A stretch of 64,000 nt of DNA from an uncultured Pelagibacteraceae bacterium (GTDB lineage: Bacteria > Pseudomonadota > Alphaproteobacteria > Pelagibacterales > Pelagibacteraceae). Location: contig CACHOG010000001.1 in assembly GCA_902581445.1 (NCBI GenBank), positions 310,001-374,000 on the forward strand, read 5' to 3'. Under the pieces are notes generated by a model. That model was not told the DNA's origin and ran no database searches. It was given only the letters and a program-made list of their open reading frames with translations. A program made the position numbers and the translations under genes. Every line of letters starts with the position of its first letter. The first letter of the stretch is position 1. Below are positions 54,477 to 63,124 of this stretch, in pieces.

Positions 54477-55382
54477 ATGCAAAGACACCCTCATCATTTT
54501 AAAATTGCACTTGCTTTAGCATTTTCCGCTGGAGCTTGGGGAATTTATTGGCTCCCTCAACGCACACTGGAAGCTGGAGGACTAACTGGCGGATGGGGTA
54601 CAATTGCCCAGATGGTAATTGGAGTATTATTGTTGTTACCAATCGCTCTCTGGAGAGTTTATAAAAAAAAAGGAAGTGGCTTCGAGCTTCCATTAACAGG
54701 ATTATTGGTTGGCGGTGGTTTTATTTGTTATGCACTAAGTTTTCTATTAACAGATGTAATAAGAGCTTTAATACTTTTTTACATGACACCTATTTGGACT
54801 ACTATTTTTGAAATCTTATTTTTAAAAAGAAGACCTGGCTGGCAAAGAGCCGTCACACTTTCGCTAGCTCTCGCTGGCTTATGGATAGTTTTTAGTAAAG
54901 ATGCAATTATACCTTTACCCCAAAATGCCGGAGATTGGATAGCTCTTGCTGGTGGAGCAATTTTTGCAGGAGGAATGATAAGACTTGAAGTTGTAAAGAC
55001 CGATGGAGTATTCCCGATTATATTTTCATTTTTCTTCTATGGAACATTATTTAATATTGTAGCTGGTTTTTTATTAGTTGATTATTTGGGCGAGACACCA
55101 CCGATAGAGTCTTTTATTCCAATGGCAATGTTCTTAATTGTTTTGTCATTATTTTATTTCATTCCTACAGGAATTGTTATTCTTTGGGCACCAAGCAAAC
55201 TAGGTGCTGGACTATGCTCAATTCTTTTTCTAACAGAAATAGTAGTTGGAGTTGTAAGCTCCAGCATATTAACAGATGAACCTTTTGGATGGAGAGAAAT
55301 AGTTGGAAGTTCAATGATTATTTTAGGTGGAATTTTAGCTGTTGTTCTTGCTCCTAAAGAGGATAAAAAAATTACCGCTTAA
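54477..55382 (+). CDS. DMT-family membrane transporter
   Basis: A 301-residue ten-segment EamA-like transporter. FICYALSFLLTDVIRALILF and MTPIWTTIFEILFLKRRPG mark the end of the first repeat. The second ends in TEIVVGVVSSSILTDEPF. Its base composition looks slightly more GC-rich than its neighbours. It overlaps the end of the convergent serine hydrolase gene by 4 bases. The substrate is unknown. Confidence 0.83.
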   Translation: MQRHPHHFKIALALAFSAGAWGIYWLPQRTLEAGGLTGGWGTIAQMVIGVLLLLPIALWRVYKKKGSGFELPLTGLLVGGGFICYALSFLLTDVIRALILFYMTPIWTTIFEILFLKRRPGWQRAVTLSLALAGLWIVFSKDAIIPLPQNAGDWIALAGGAIFAGGMIRLEVVKTDGVFPIIFSFFFYGTLFNIVAGFLLVDYLGETPPIESFIPMAMFLIVLSLFYFIPTGIVILWAPSKLGAGLCSILFLTEIVVGVVSSSILTDEPFGWREIVGSSMIILGGILAVVLAPKEDKKITA

Positions 55383-56536
55383 TATTTAGTATCCACTAAA
55401 TCAATCAACATATTAATCATATCTACTTTGTAACTTTCTTTTGTTGCTGATTTAGTTTCTAAAACAGAAAAAAATGCAGCAACGTTTCCAGTTTTTAAAT
55501 TTACAGCTAAAAATTGACCACCATAACCTGAATGGCCAATCATATTTCCAGATACCATAGTAGAGTTAGAATAATATAAATATTTATTATTTGATAAATT
55601 CATATATTTTGGACCAACATTGTTTAAAGTTCGGTTTAAAAAAGAGCTTGAGCCAATCTTCCTATTTCCCACTCCTTTACCTTTTCTTGCAAATAAAAGA
55701 CCCATTCTTAAAAAGTCTCTTGTAACCAAACATCCTCCCCCTGACATCCAAGGCATACCATATCTGTCAGATGCAATATAAAGCCCATCTTCAAACCCAG
55801 CTGCCTCAACTGCTCTTAACATCCAATGTCTTAATGATTTACCACTGATCTTCTCAACTATTAATCCTATAACATCGGTATTTGCAGATTTATAAAAAGC
55901 TAAATTACTTTTGTTTTTTAAATTTTTATTTTTTTTTGATTTAATAGTATTTAAATAACTTTCCTGACTTAAATGTGTATCACCACTTTTTGGTAGTCTC
56001 CATCCACCAACAGGCTCATGTAAAAAAGATGAAGAGTATGCCTTAGTGTAATCTTCTGTGTAGGCATTTATTACATTCATATTTAATACGTCTTGCACTT
56101 TAGCATTGGCATATCCACTCCCAATTTTTGGAAGGTAGTAAGATACTTTTTTATCAAGATTTATTGACTTATTATTCAAAAGTTCTCCAACGAAAAGATT
56201 AACAAACATTTTTGTTATAGACATTATCGTTTGAGGTTGATTTTTTGGAAAATCTTTTGCGTATTTTTCAAAATAAATATTTTGTTTATTTCCAACTATT
56301 AAGGAGCAAAAAGACTTTTGTTTAGTCATTTTTTTTACCAGTGGCTTTTTATAGATTGTATCTTTGTATTTTTTTTTTAATTTTAAAACCAAATCTGATC
56401 TTAAAAATAATCCATATCTATTTATTTTGTGAAGATTTCTATAACCATGTCTTCTAGTTTTAGGGAGATTCCATACAGCTTTATTATCTTTGACTGTTAC
56501 TAATTCAGGATTCTTATATGATATTATTTTAGTCAA
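55379..56536 (-). CDS. Serine hydrolase, beta-lactamase/DD-peptidase fold
   Basis: A 385-residue protein of the class C beta-lactamase / esterase family. The nucleophile motif SxxK is SITK (106-109). A Tyr-x-x-x-Asn block occurs in YKSANTD, and an HxG-like block in IGHSGYGG. No signal peptide is seen. It is probably an esterase or amidase of small molecules rather than a true beta-lactamase. It ends a minus-strand run that includes MsrA and the homocysteine methyltransferase-like gene. Confidence 0.85.
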   Translation of the reverse strand: MTKIISYKNPELVTVKDNKAVWNLPKTRRHGYRNLHKINRYGLFLRSDLVLKLKKKYKDTIYKKPLVKKMTKQKSFCSLIVGNKQNIYFEKYAKDFPKNQPQTIMSITKMFVNLFVGELLNNKSINLDKKVSYYLPKIGSGYANAKVQDVLNMNVINAYTEDYTKAYSSSFLHEPVGGWRLPKSGDTHLSQESYLNTIKSKKNKNLKNKSNLAFYKSANTDVIGLIVEKISGKSLRHWMLRAVEAAGFEDGLYIASDRYGMPWMSGGGCLVTRDFLRMGLLFARKGKGVGNRKIGSSSFLNRTLNNVGPKYMNLSNNKYLYYSNSTMVSGNMIGHSGYGGQFLAVNLKTGNVAAFFSVLETKSATKESYKVDMINMLIDLVDTKY

Positions 56537-56548
56537 ATTAAAATAAAG

Positions 56549-57004
56549 TTAATCAAATTTCAAAGATTTTTTTTGTTCATATTTTTGATGATAACCTTCA
56601 GCCTTACAATAATTTTTCTCTTTTGAAACTTTAGTAGAAACTTTACCACCAAGTTTATTATTCATTTCCTCTAAAACTTTTTCCGCAATTTTTTTTTCTT
56701 CATCATTATTATAAAAAATTTCAGATCTATATTGAATTCCAACATACGTACCTTGACGGTTTACTTGAGTAGAGTCGTGTAATTTAAAAAATAGTCTCAC
56801 CATATCTTCATATGATTTAACTTTTTCATCATACTCTACTTTAACAACTTCAATATGACCAGTATCTCCACCACATACTGCTTTATAAGTGACGTTTGGT
56901 TCGTCTCCGCCGCAATAACCACACTCAGTAGAAATTACTCCTTCAATACCTTCGTATTTAGTTTCATCCCAAAAGCAGCCAATACCCCCAATAAACGTCT
57001 TCAT
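56549..57004 (-). CDS. msrA: Peptide methionine sulfoxide reductase MsrA
   Basis: A 151-residue MsrA without a signal peptide, the second in the window. The active site is GGIGCFWDETKY with catalytic Cys10. The usual Cys or Gly two to three residues later is replaced by Asp. The GYCGGDEPNVTYKAVCGGDTG segment and AEGYHQKYEQK complete the family blocks. It is probably cytosolic, unlike the MsrA at 42062. Confidence 0.87.
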   Translation of the reverse strand: MKTFIGGIGCFWDETKYEGIEGVISTECGYCGGDEPNVTYKAVCGGDTGHIEVVKVEYDEKVKSYEDMVRLFFKLHDSTQVNRQGTYVGIQYRSEIFYNNDEEKKIAEKVLEEMNNKLGGKVSTKVSKEKNYCKAEGYHQKYEQKKSLKFD

Positions 57005-57018
57005 ATTTTTATTTTATA

Positions 57019-57930
57019 TTAATTTTTTAGAATTGAAATTGCTTTTATCTCTTCAACTCCAATACCACAACAACCACCAATAATTTGTGCCCCATTATCA
57101 ATCCATTTTTTTGCACTTTTAACATAATCACTTGGCTTAATATCATCAGTAAACTTCCATTCTGGTTTAACAAAGTGTCCTCTGTTTGGATAAGCGCCAA
57201 CTGTATTATTATGATTATTTTTTAGTATGCTGACTGCTTCTTCAGTTACACTCATGTTTGAGTGTGCAACAAGTATTGGTCCTGAATGAAATTTTTTAAA
57301 TCTATGTAATGAATCTTCAAGTTCCTCATAAACTTGAGGATCTTTATGAGACACATCATCATCATATCCAAGATGAATATTTTTATTTTTATCAAATACA
57401 CAAGATATTGATAACCACGTTGGTAATTTTAAATTACTTGAACATTCAACTAAAGTTTCAACAATATCAGCTTGTGACGACATAGCTTCAAGAATAATTA
57501 AATCTACTCCTGTATCTGACAAAATTTTTAAGTGTTCATCAAAACTTGGTTTCATTTTAGTAACACCATCTTTCATAAAATAACCGTAAGTGGAGACAGA
57601 TCCAGCAACTAAAACATTTTTACCTGACACGGCCTCTTTTGCAATTTTGATACTTTTATGATTGCATTCTTTAATTAGATCTTCATAACCATATTTTTTC
57701 ATTGATATAGGGGTTGAAGCATAAGTATTTGCGGTTATTACATCAGCACCAGCTTTAACATAATTTTGGTGCACTTTTAAAAGTTCATTTGGACTATCTA
57801 AAGAACACCTCCCACACCACAGCCCTTCATCCATTTTTGCTCCAACTTTTTGTAATTCTCCTCCTATTCCCCCATCAAGAATTATTATTTTTCCTTCAGC
57901 TAATCGCTTTTCAATTGATGAATAAGACAT
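57019..57930 (-). CDS. Homocysteine S-methyltransferase-like protein
   Basis: A 303-residue homocysteine methyltransferase-fold protein. It has ILDGGIGGELQKVG and the zinc pair Cys287/Cys288 in GGCCGIG. The first zinc cysteine, found in other members in a GxNC motif, is not seen; the corresponding stretch reads LVAHSNMS (220-227). The methyl donor could be S-methylmethionine, a betaine, or another compound, and the missing ligand leaves activity uncertain. It lies between the MsrA and the VOC genes. Confidence 0.75.
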   Translation of the reverse strand: MSYSSIEKRLAEGKIIILDGGIGGELQKVGAKMDEGLWCGRCSLDSPNELLKVHQNYVKAGADVITANTYASTPISMKKYGYEDLIKECNHKSIKIAKEAVSGKNVLVAGSVSTYGYFMKDGVTKMKPSFDEHLKILSDTGVDLIILEAMSSQADIVETLVECSSNLKLPTWLSISCVFDKNKNIHLGYDDDVSHKDPQVYEELEDSLHRFKKFHSGPILVAHSNMSVTEEAVSILKNNHNNTVGAYPNRGHFVKPEWKFTDDIKPSDYVKSAKKWIDNGAQIIGGCCGIGVEEIKAISILKN

Positions 57931-57935
57931 ATAAT

Positions 57936-58319
57936 TTATTTGTTATTTGTAAAAGCGCAGATTTTATTTCCATCTAAATCGCGAATATATGAATAATATA
58001 CACCAGAACCTTCTGGTCTTTCTCCGCCACTTCCTTCGCTGCTACCGCCTGCTTTCAAACCGATCTCATGAAATTTATCAACTATCTCTCTTGATGAAAC
58101 AATAAAAGAAACTTGTGTTCCATTTCCGAAAGTAGCAGTTTTACCATTTGCTGGTTTTGTAACATAAAATTCTATAGCACCATCACCATCTTTTTGCGTA
58201 TATCCAGCACAAAATTCATCAGTATCTTTTCTTTTTAAATTTATAATTTGTAAAACTTCATCATAAAAATTAATGGCTTTATCTAGATTATTTGTGCCTA
58301 CCATTACATACCCAATCAT
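57936..58319 (-). CDS. VOC-family (glyoxalase-like) protein
   Basis: A 127-residue vicinal-oxygen-chelate protein. It begins MIGYVMVGTNNLDKAINFYD, has GAIEFYVTKPANG and ends with YIRDLDGNKICAF, the pattern of two beta-alpha-beta modules. The role could be metal-dependent binding or a lyase reaction. It is next to aldehyde dehydrogenase and aldolase genes and probably acts in the same pathway. Confidence 0.85.
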   Translation of the reverse strand: MIGYVMVGTNNLDKAINFYDEVLQIINLKRKDTDEFCAGYTQKDGDGAIEFYVTKPANGKTATFGNGTQVSFIVSSREIVDKFHEIGLKAGGSSEGSGGERPEGSGVYYSYIRDLDGNKICAFTNNK

Positions 58320-58320
58320 C

Positions 58321-59754
58321 TTAATTTTTCCATTCAGTGATAGTTTTCACTTCCAAATATTCATGTAAACCCCAGGTACCTCCTTCACGTCCATTTCCAG
58401 ACTGTCTATAACCACCAAATGGAGTGCCAGAGTCCGCAGGTTTATGATTTACGTACACAATTCCAGATCTTAATTTTTTTGAAACTCTTTTTGCTTTTTC
58501 TTTATCTTCAGTTTGCAAATAGTTTCCAAGACCATATTCAGTGTCATTTGTAATTTTTATTGCCTCCTCTTCATTCTCAAAGGGAATTATAGATAAAACT
58601 GGACCAAAAATTTCCTCTTTAGCAATTCTCATATCATTATTTACATCTGTGAACACTGTTGGCTTTATAAAATATCCTTTTTTGAAATCTTCGGGTTTCT
58701 CAGGTCCACCAGCTACTAAAGTTGCACCTTCTTCAATTCCGCTCTTGATTAAACTTTGAATTTTATCGTATTGCGTTTTAGATATCACCGGACCTATATG
58801 TTCGCCAGCTTTTGATGCAAGATCTACTTTAATTTTATTAGCTTCATCGGCAGCTTCTTCTACTGCTCGTTTGTATATTGATTTTTCTACTAACATTCTT
58901 GTTGGTGCATCACATGATTGACCAGAGTTACTCATGACGTTTCGTATTCCATCTCTTACTGCATCAGGATAAGCATCAGCAAATACAATATTTCCACCTT
59001 TACCTCCAAGCTCTAAACAAACTCTTTTAATTGTATCAGCTGCATTTTTTGTAATTAACTTTCCAGCTCTTGTCGATCCAGTAAAGGAAACCATATCAAC
59101 ATCAGGATGTCCTGATAAATCTGTACCAACACCTGGCCCATCTCCGTTTACTAAATTAAACACACCCGCAGGAAATTTTGCTTCATGAATCATTTCTGCA
59201 AAAAGCATTGCTGATAAAGGAGCTATCTCAGAAGGTTTCAAAACCATTGTGCAACCAGTTGCAAGTGCTGGTACAACTTTTAGAGCTATTTGATTAATTG
59301 GCCAGTTCCAAGGGGTAATTAAACCACATACACCAATTGGTTCATACACAATGTGATTAACAGATCCTTTGTCAAAACCAGGTTCAAAATTAAATTCTTT
59401 TAATCTTTTTATAAAATCTTCAATATGACCCGCACCTGATGCAGTTTGATTAGCTGAACACCAATCTTTTGGGCAACCAAGCTCAGTTGATATGGCATCA
59501 GTCATTTCATCCCATTTAGATTTATAGATTTCTAATAATTTTTCTAAAAGTTTTATTCGTTCTTGCTTTGAAGTTTCTTTCCAAGTTTCAAAAGATGACT
59601 TTGCAGATTTTACAGCAAGATCAGTATCTTCTGAGCTACCTAGAGAAATTATTGCGCAAACTTCTTCAGTAGAGGGATTAATTACATCAAAATCTTTTGC
59701 TTTAATTGGATTGACCCATTGTCCATTTATATAAAATTTTTTTTTATCTTTCAT
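58321..59754 (-). CDS. NAD(P)-dependent aldehyde dehydrogenase
   Basis: A 477-residue aldehyde dehydrogenase. Active-site residues are Asn150 in TPWNWP, Glu248 in LELGGKGGN and the catalytic Cys281 in SGQSCDAPT. The NAD-binding TGSTRAGK and the C-terminal EEIFGPVLS are present. Candidate substrates are betaine aldehyde or 4-trimethylaminobutyraldehyde, because carnitine genes are near, but the sequence does not prove it. It is directly downstream of the class II aldolase (12 bases). Confidence 0.9.
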   Translation of the reverse strand: MKDKKKFYINGQWVNPIKAKDFDVINPSTEEVCAIISLGSSEDTDLAVKSAKSSFETWKETSKQERIKLLEKLLEIYKSKWDEMTDAISTELGCPKDWCSANQTASGAGHIEDFIKRLKEFNFEPGFDKGSVNHIVYEPIGVCGLITPWNWPINQIALKVVPALATGCTMVLKPSEIAPLSAMLFAEMIHEAKFPAGVFNLVNGDGPGVGTDLSGHPDVDMVSFTGSTRAGKLITKNAADTIKRVCLELGGKGGNIVFADAYPDAVRDGIRNVMSNSGQSCDAPTRMLVEKSIYKRAVEEAADEANKIKVDLASKAGEHIGPVISKTQYDKIQSLIKSGIEEGATLVAGGPEKPEDFKKGYFIKPTVFTDVNNDMRIAKEEIFGPVLSIIPFENEEEAIKITNDTEYGLGNYLQTEDKEKAKRVSKKLRSGIVYVNHKPADSGTPFGGYRQSGNGREGGTWGLHEYLEVKTITEWKN

Positions 59755-59765
59755 AATTTATTTTT

Positions 59766-60494
59766 TTAATTTTGATAATCAGGTTCTTCTTTATCTAAAA
59801 TTAATCTGATTTGATCTAAATGTGCTCTACCCATATCAGAAGGATAGTTTGACCACTCTTGTGCTGTTTTTTCTGCCACTTCGTGTGATGCTACATTTAA
59901 TTCTTTTCCAGTGGCTAAAGCTGTTAAATATGTTTCTGCAGATTTTTCAAAATAATATAATGCATCAAATCCATCCGAAACAGTTTCACCAGTAGTTAAA
60001 ATTCCATGATTTGACATTAACAGATTTTGTTTATTACCCAATGCAGCAGCCATTTTTAGCGACTCTTCTTCAAAACCCATACCACCATACTCATTATATA
60101 TAGATACTCGGTTATAAAACCTCATCGTATTTTGATCTATTGGAGGAAGAGTAGGGTTTTTCAAAGCAGAAAGAGCTGTCGCGTATTTTGAATGAACATG
60201 AAATATACATTTTGCATGAGGTACTTTTTGGTGAATTGTCCCATGAATATTTATTGCAGTAGCATCCACAAGGTCGGGTTTTTTTTTTAATTCCTCGATA
60301 TTTTCTTTGGTAACCAAAATTAAATCGCTTACTTTCATTTGGCTAAAATGAACACCTGATTTATTAACTAAAAATTCATCAGTTGAACCAGGCACACATG
60401 CGCTAAAGTGATTTGCAACTCCCTCATTCATATTCAATCTAGCGGTCCATCTAAAGGTAGCTGCTAAATCCTTTTTTAATTCTGTTATTTCCAT
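59766..60494 (-). CDS. Class II aldolase/adducin family protein
   Basis: A 242-residue class II aldolase with metal histidines His99 and His101 (FHVHSKYA) and His163 (SNHGILTTG). The segment HGTIHQKVPHAKC lies before them. The family includes fuculose- and ribulose-phosphate aldolases and decarboxylases. The substrate is unknown. It is the first gene of the minus-strand operon that continues with aldehyde dehydrogenase, and is divergent from the BKACE gene (33 bases apart). Confidence 0.88.
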   Translation of the reverse strand: MEITELKKDLAATFRWTARLNMNEGVANHFSACVPGSTDEFLVNKSGVHFSQMKVSDLILVTKENIEELKKKPDLVDATAINIHGTIHQKVPHAKCIFHVHSKYATALSALKNPTLPPIDQNTMRFYNRVSIYNEYGGMGFEEESLKMAAALGNKQNLLMSNHGILTTGETVSDGFDALYYFEKSAETYLTALATGKELNVASHEVAEKTAQEWSNYPSDMGRAHLDQIRLILDKEEPDYQN

Positions 60495-60527
60495 ATTAAT
60501 TATAATAAACTATACCATTAATAAATT

Positions 60528-61412
60528 ATGAACAATAAAGTATTTATATCGTGTGCAGTTACTGGATCTGGTGATACTGCTAAAAAACATCCCGATTTAC
60601 CAAAGACACCTGAACAAATAGCAAAATCTGCAATCGAAGCAGCAAAAGCAGGTGCAGCGATTGCACATATACATGTTAGAGAGGAAGATGGAACACCAAG
60701 TAGAAGATTAGAGTTATACAAAGAAGTTGTCGATAGAATTAGATCATCAGACACAGATGTAGTTCTAAATCTTACAACTGGAATGGGTGGTGATTTAGAT
60801 ATAGGAGAAAATAGTCCACTTCAATTTGGTCCATTAACCGATATGGCGAATGTAATGGAAAGAATTACAAATGCGGAACAGTTCTTGCCTGAGATTTGTA
60901 CTCTTGATTGTGGAACTTTAAATTTTGGAGATGGATCTGTTATTACAATTAATACCCCGAGAGATTTAAGAAAAGCAGCAAAAAGACTTCAAGAAATAAA
61001 AGTTAAACCAGAGATAGAGGCTTTTGATTTAGGAAATATGTGGTTTGGAGCTCAGTTATATCAAGAGGGATTACTCAGTGATCCCCCAATGTTCCAAATG
61101 TGTTTAGGTATTCCTTGGGGTGCACCCGCTACACCTTTAGCAATGCAAGCAATGAAAGATATTATGCCGAAAGAGGCAGTATGGAGTGGTTTTGCAATTT
61201 CTAAAAATGAAATGCCTTATGTTGCTCAAACAGTAGTAATGGGTGGAAACCCAAGAGTAGGGCTTGAGGATAATTTATATATTTCAAAAGGAAAGTTAGC
61301 TACAAATGCTCAACTAGTTGAAAAGGCAAGAAGAATTGTTGAGGACTTAGGAGCTTCGGTAATGACGCCTGCCGAAACTAGAGAAAAGTTAAAACTAGTA
61401 AAACATAAATAA
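60528..61412 (+). CDS. cdhC: 3-dehydrocarnitine cleavage enzyme (BKACE family)
   Basis: A 294-residue beta-keto acid cleavage enzyme. It uses acetyl-CoA to split 3-dehydrocarnitine into acetoacetate and betainyl-CoA. The zinc His pair is in AHIHVREEDG (His47, His49). Long segments such as NLTTGMGGDLDIG, EICTLDCGTLNFGDG, EAFDLGNMWF and CLGIPWGAPA match, from memory, Pseudomonas CdhC much better than the lysine-pathway Kce. Other BKACE substrates remain possible. The gene is divergent from the class II aldolase. Confidence 0.8.
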   Translation: MNNKVFISCAVTGSGDTAKKHPDLPKTPEQIAKSAIEAAKAGAAIAHIHVREEDGTPSRRLELYKEVVDRIRSSDTDVVLNLTTGMGGDLDIGENSPLQFGPLTDMANVMERITNAEQFLPEICTLDCGTLNFGDGSVITINTPRDLRKAAKRLQEIKVKPEIEAFDLGNMWFGAQLYQEGLLSDPPMFQMCLGIPWGAPATPLAMQAMKDIMPKEAVWSGFAISKNEMPYVAQTVVMGGNPRVGLEDNLYISKGKLATNAQLVEKARRIVEDLGASVMTPAETREKLKLVKHK

Positions 61413-61492
61413 AAACCTTTCAAACTATATCCTGTGGCAACTTGCTCCAATATTAGAGTTGATAAGATAACTTTTAATATTAAATAACCGTT

Positions 61493-61936
61493 ATGAATTT
61501 AAAATCTATAATCAAAAAATCTTTAATAACTATATCAATTACTTTATTACCAACTTTGTTGAATGCAGCAGATGTAACAATTGAGATGCTAAACAAACTA
61601 GGAAAAGAGAGTATGGTTTATTCACAAAAAATTGTAAAAGTAAATTCAGGTGATACAGTTTTTTGGAAAGCGACAACCAAAGGTCATAACGTAGAGTTTA
61701 TAAAAGGTGGGTTTCCTACTGGTGTTGAAAAATTCAAATCTAAAATGAACAAAGATGCTGAATATAAATTCACTGTGCCAGGTATTTATGCTTATTGGTG
61801 CACACCTCATAAAAGTATGGGAATGATTGGATTCGTTGTTGTTGATGGCGATAAATCAAATTTAGAGGCTGTAAAAGCACTTAAATTTTTTGGAAAATCA
61901 AAAAAAATTGCTCCGGATTTAATAAATCAATTATAA
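61493..61936 (+). CDS. Pseudoazurin (type I blue copper protein)
   Basis: A 147-residue periplasmic cupredoxin with a signal peptide (cleavage after LLNA). The copper ligands are His65 in KGHNVEF, Cys103, His106 and Met111 in YWCTPHKSMGM, exactly the pseudoazurin order. It carries single electrons. No nitrite reductase or other usual partner lies nearby, so the partner is unknown. It converges with the ABC ATPase gene with no gap. Confidence 0.92.
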   Translation: MNLKSIIKKSLITISITLLPTLLNAADVTIEMLNKLGKESMVYSQKIVKVNSGDTVFWKATTKGHNVEFIKGGFPTGVEKFKSKMNKDAEYKFTVPGIYAYWCTPHKSMGMIGFVVVDGDKSNLEAVKALKFFGKSKKIAPDLINQL

Positions 61937-62989
61937 TTAATTAGTTTTAACTGCTTCTTTTAAATGCTCTTTGGCAAGTGCCTTAGATAATTCTTTTTGG
62001 GTTAGATAACCCTTAGTGTTTCCACTTTTATCTACAACCTCACAGTTTGCATTTGAACAAACTACTTTTGGTAGGAATTCCTCTATAAATTGATCTTCAT
62101 TTATTTTAACAAGATTTGATTTGTCAATATTATCAACCTCATTTACTGATTTCATTATTATTTTGGCCTTTATAACTTTTGCTCTATTTACATCTTTAAC
62201 AAATGCTGAAACATAATCATCTGCAGGTTTCATTATTATTTCTATTGGGGTTCCGACTTGAACTAATCTTCCTCCATTTAAAATTCCAATATGATCACCT
62301 AATTTTAAAGATTCATCTAAATCATGTGTAATGAAAACTATCGTTTTTTTTAATTCGCCTTGTAAATCAAGCAACTGTTTTTGCATGTCACTTCTTATTA
62401 AAGGGTCAAGTGCTGAAAAAGCTTCATCCATTAATAATATGTCAGTATCAGTAGCAAGTGCTCTTGCTAAACCAACTCTTTGTTGCATACCTCCAGATAA
62501 TTGGTTTGGGTATTGGTTTTCAAAGCCACTTAAACCAACAGCTTCTATTTTTTCCATAGCAACTTTATTTTTATCCTCAGGTTTTTTACCCTGAACCTCA
62601 AGTCCGTAACCCACATTTTCTAAAACAGTTTTATGTGGAAATAACCCAAATCTTTGAAAAACCATGCTCATTTTATGTCTTCTAAAATCTATTAATTTAT
62701 TTTTGTCTAAACTCATCACATCAGTACCTTCTACAGAAACCACACCTGATGTTGGGTCGATTAAACGATTAATATGTCTAATTAAAGTAGATTTACCTGA
62801 ACCAGATAAGCCCATACATACAAATGTTTCACCTTCATCAATCTTAAGTGACACATTATCTAAACCTACTGTATGTCCTGTTTTTTCTAAAACTTCTTCT
62901 TTAGTAGCACCTTCTTGCACCATAGGTAGAATCTTCTTTGGAGAGGGACCAAATATTTTATAAACGTTATTAATTTCAATTTTACTCAT
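61937..62989 (-). CDS. Betaine-type ABC transporter ATP-binding protein, stand-alone
   Basis: A 350-residue ProV-like ATPase. Walker A is GLSGSGKST (60-68), the signature LSGGMQQR is at 164-171, and Walker B includes Asp188 and Glu189 (LLMDEAF; Ala in place of the usual Pro). The C-terminal region has CBS-like segments. No permease or binding protein gene is adjacent, yet the cluster at 24982-26935 lacks an ATPase, so it may serve that transporter. It is divergent from the gamma-butyrobetaine hydroxylase-like gene at 63125. Confidence 0.9.
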   Translation of the reverse strand: MSKIEINNVYKIFGPSPKKILPMVQEGATKEEVLEKTGHTVGLDNVSLKIDEGETFVCMGLSGSGKSTLIRHINRLIDPTSGVVSVEGTDVMSLDKNKLIDFRRHKMSMVFQRFGLFPHKTVLENVGYGLEVQGKKPEDKNKVAMEKIEAVGLSGFENQYPNQLSGGMQQRVGLARALATDTDILLMDEAFSALDPLIRSDMQKQLLDLQGELKKTIVFITHDLDESLKLGDHIGILNGGRLVQVGTPIEIIMKPADDYVSAFVKDVNRAKVIKAKIIMKSVNEVDNIDKSNLVKINEDQFIEEFLPKVVCSNANCEVVDKSGNTKGYLTQKELSKALAKEHLKEAVKTN

Positions 62990-63124
62990 TTTTTATAAAG
63001 TTTTAACAGTTGTCCAAGTTTGTTGCAAAGTAACAAATTTTATTTTTGATATTATTAAAAAAAACAATAATTTATCAACTATAAATTGCATTGAAAATGT
63101 AAATAAGTATAATAAATTTTAACC

